From contig JADKCZ010000008.1 in NCBI GenBank assembly GCA_016718565.1, positions 124,001 through 188,000 of the forward strand: DNA of 64,000 nt. Reading direction: 5' to 3'. The translations under genes were made by a program, and so were the position numbers. Positions 62,961 through 64,000 of this stretch are shown here, piece by piece. Numbering within the stretch: position 1 is the stretch's first letter; each line of letters opens with the position of its first letter. Source of the stretch: Anaeromyxobacter sp. (lineage in GTDB: Bacteria; Myxococcota; Myxococcia; Myxococcales; Anaeromyxobacteraceae). The notes below the pieces were generated by a model. That model was not told where the DNA came from and ran no database searches. It saw nothing but the letters and a program-made list of their open reading frames with translations.

Positions 62961-63036
62961 CGCCGGTCTCCCACGCCCAGAGTCGGCACCGGCGACCGGG
63001 TCGGCACGCCGCCGCCCGAACGAAAAGAGCGATCAG

Positions 63037-63240
63037 ATGGCCAGTGGTACCGTGAAGTGGTTCAACGACGCGAAGGGCTTCGGGTTCATCACTCAGGACG
63101 GCGGTGGCGAGGACGTCTTCTGCCACCACACCGCGATCGTCGCGGACGGCTTCCGCTCCCTCCAGGAGGGGCAGAAGGTGGAGTTCGAGGTGAAGAAGGG
63201 CCCCAAGGGCCTGCAGGCGGCGAACGTCCGCGCCATCTGA
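63037..63240 (+). CDS. cold-shock protein (CspA family)
   Basis: A 67-residue OB-fold RNA chaperone. ASGTVKWFNDAKGFGFITQDGGGEDVFCHHTAI contains RNP1 (KGFGFI) and RNP2 (DVFCHH, with Cys in place of the usual Val/Ala). Full length, ending in NVRAI. It melts RNA structure and often helps translation in cold. Own promoter upstream and a strong intrinsic terminator downstream. Confidence 0.97.
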   Translation: MASGTVKWFNDAKGFGFITQDGGGEDVFCHHTAIVADGFRSLQEGQKVEFEVKKGPKGLQAANVRAI

Positions 63241-63264
63241 GCGCCAGACGCTTCGACCACGGAG

Positions 63265-63295
63265 GCCCGGCCATCGCGGCCGGGCTTTCTCTTTT
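63265..63295 (+). terminator. intrinsic terminator of cold-shock gene
   Basis: GCCCGGCC, a five-base loop and GGCCGGGC, then TTTCTCTTTT. The best terminator in the window. Confidence 0.92.
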
Positions 63296-63321
63296 CACGG
63301 GGCATCCAACAGGAGGACTGA

Positions 63322-63507
63322 ATGGCCTTCAACCCAGGGCACCTGAAGCGGCAGAAGGAAGCGAAGCGCGCCGAGAAGCAGCGCGAGAAGGACGCCAAGC
63401 GCGAGGAGCGCAAGAAGGAGAAGGACGAGCGCGGGCCGCTCGCCCCGGGTGAGGATCCGGACATCGCCGGCATCATCCCGGGCCCGCAGCCGAAGCCCGA
63501 GGAGTAG
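63322..63507 (+). CDS. small highly charged hypothetical protein
   Basis: A 61-residue protein with an AGGAGG ribosome site. Residues 8-38 are nearly all Lys, Arg, Glu, Asp and Gln (RQKEAKRAEKQREKDAKREE), a single charged helix, and the end is acidic and Pro-rich (GEDPDIAGIIPGPQPKPEE). The helix suggests binding to RNA or ribosomes, which is only an inference. It lies right after the cold-shock terminator, so read-through may link them. Confidence 0.8.
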   Translation: MAFNPGHLKRQKEAKRAEKQREKDAKREERKKEKDERGPLAPGEDPDIAGIIPGPQPKPEE

Positions 63508-63551
63508 CCACACCCTTCGCCGCCGGGCGCCGCTGGCGCACCGGCGGCGGC

Positions 63552-63576
63552 GGCCGTCCCCTCCCTGGGGGCGGCC
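63552..63576. terminator. hairpin between convergent small gene and cysS
   Basis: GGCCGTCCCC and GGGGGCGGCC pair with one mismatch around TCCCT. No U-tract; between convergent stops at 63507 and 63639. Confidence 0.4.
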
Positions 63577-63638
63577 CTCGGCCCGAACGGTCACCTCCCG
63601 GCGCAGCGCGACGCGCGCGCAGGAGGTGGCCCGGGGCG

Positions 63639-64000
63639 CTACAGCACCTTCCAGGTCGTGCCCGCCGCGCCGTCCATGATGGCCACGCCCTGCCCCAGCA
63701 GCTCGTCGCGGATGGCGTCGGAGCGGGCGAAGTCCTTGGCCTGCCGAGCGGCCCGGCGCTCGGCCAGCCGCGCCTCCACCGCCGCCCCGTCCACCCCGCG
63801 CCGCGCCGCCGCCAGGTCGCGCAGCGCCAGCAGGGCCACGGCCGGGGGGCGCTGCAGGATGCCCAGGGTCTCGCCCACGGTGCGCGCCGCGCCGGCGAAG
63901 GCCGCCAGCTGGGCCTGCTGCGCCGGGGTCCGCCTGCCCTTCAGGTCGCACAGCGCGTTGGCGGCCGTGAAGGCCTCGGCCAGCAGGCCGAGCACCTGCG
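63639..64000 (-). CDS. cysS: cysteinyl-tRNA synthetase, C-terminal part (cut by window edge)
   Basis: The frame runs off the right edge; only about 118 codons of the C-terminus are visible. These are the anticodon-side helices (LLAEAFTAANALCDLKG ... VEARLAERRAARQAKDFARSDAIRDELLGQGVAIMDGAAGTTWKVL), where KDFARSDAIRDEL and the TTW ending are the CysRS signature. The catalytic Rossmann domain and HIGH/KMSKS motifs lie outside the window. Confidence 0.88.
   Translation of the reverse strand, partial: QVLGLLAEAFTAANALCDLKGRRTPAQQAQLAAFAGAARTVGETLGILQRPPAVALLALRDLAAARRGVDGAAVEARLAERRAARQAKDFARSDAIRDELLGQGVAIMDGAAGTTWKVL

Overview
The window is very GC-rich, densely packed bacterial chromosome. I place it in the Myxococcota, most likely an Anaeromyxobacter-type organism. 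This is inferred from the gene families, not from a database match: many GTG starts, a Tgl/PilW-type pilotin next to a RodZ-like gene, a GspE/PilB ATPase, a flagellin, a 28-haem lipoprotein cytochrome, a DUF222-type protein and several proline/alanine-rich lipoproteins. I found no rRNA, tRNA, CRISPR array, prophage or intact insertion sequence. Both edges cut genes: a YhaM-like nuclease on the left and cysS on the right.

Region 1 (1-9.7 kb): the YhaM-like HD nuclease fragment and an overlapping HAD phosphatase/GNAT acetyltransferase pair. A minus-strand replication/translation operon holB-holA-metG-tatD follows, with divergent divIVA and then a periplasmic beta-carbonic anhydrase whose signal peptide is out of frame with its catalytic domain. 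Region 2 (9.7-20 kb): polA, then glyQ-glyS continuing into two large lipoproteins. Region 3 (20-28 kb, minus strand): an envelope/pilus operon ending in recO; a phasin-phasin-lytic transglycosylase-queE operon behind a good sigma-70-type promoter; and a SurA-like/rimI/pyrD operon. Region 4 (27.9-34 kb, plus strand): DnaJ-like protein, HEAT protein, PlsB-like acyltransferase and an acetate/succinate CoA-transferase.

Region 5 (34-44 kb) is more accessory. It holds two REP-like hairpins, one inside a gene whose signal peptide and mature part are now in different frames; an inositol-phosphatase-family enzyme; a GspE/PilB ATPase coupled to a Ycf46-like AAA protein; FmdB; a NifX-like protein; an Ig-domain lipoprotein; a VOC protein; a DUF222 protein that has lost its HNH end; and a DUF4287 protein. 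Region 6 (44-64 kb): pyrophosphatase, cysK-cysE, uvrC, a glycosyltransferase with TPR-like tail, pepT, PilZ protein, zinc metallopeptidase, the multihaem cytochrome, flagellin, uvrB with a DUF6151 gene, a six-repeat cysteine-rich lipoprotein, a cold-shock gene with a textbook terminator, a small charged protein and the cysS 3' end.

Two patterns cross the whole window. First, at least eleven genes that begin a transcript have a TANNNT-type -10 box 6-10 bases before the start codon and no Shine-Dalgarno sequence, which suggests frequent leaderless transcription. Second, seven gene pairs overlap by exactly GTGA, the stop of one gene being embedded in the GTG start of the next.
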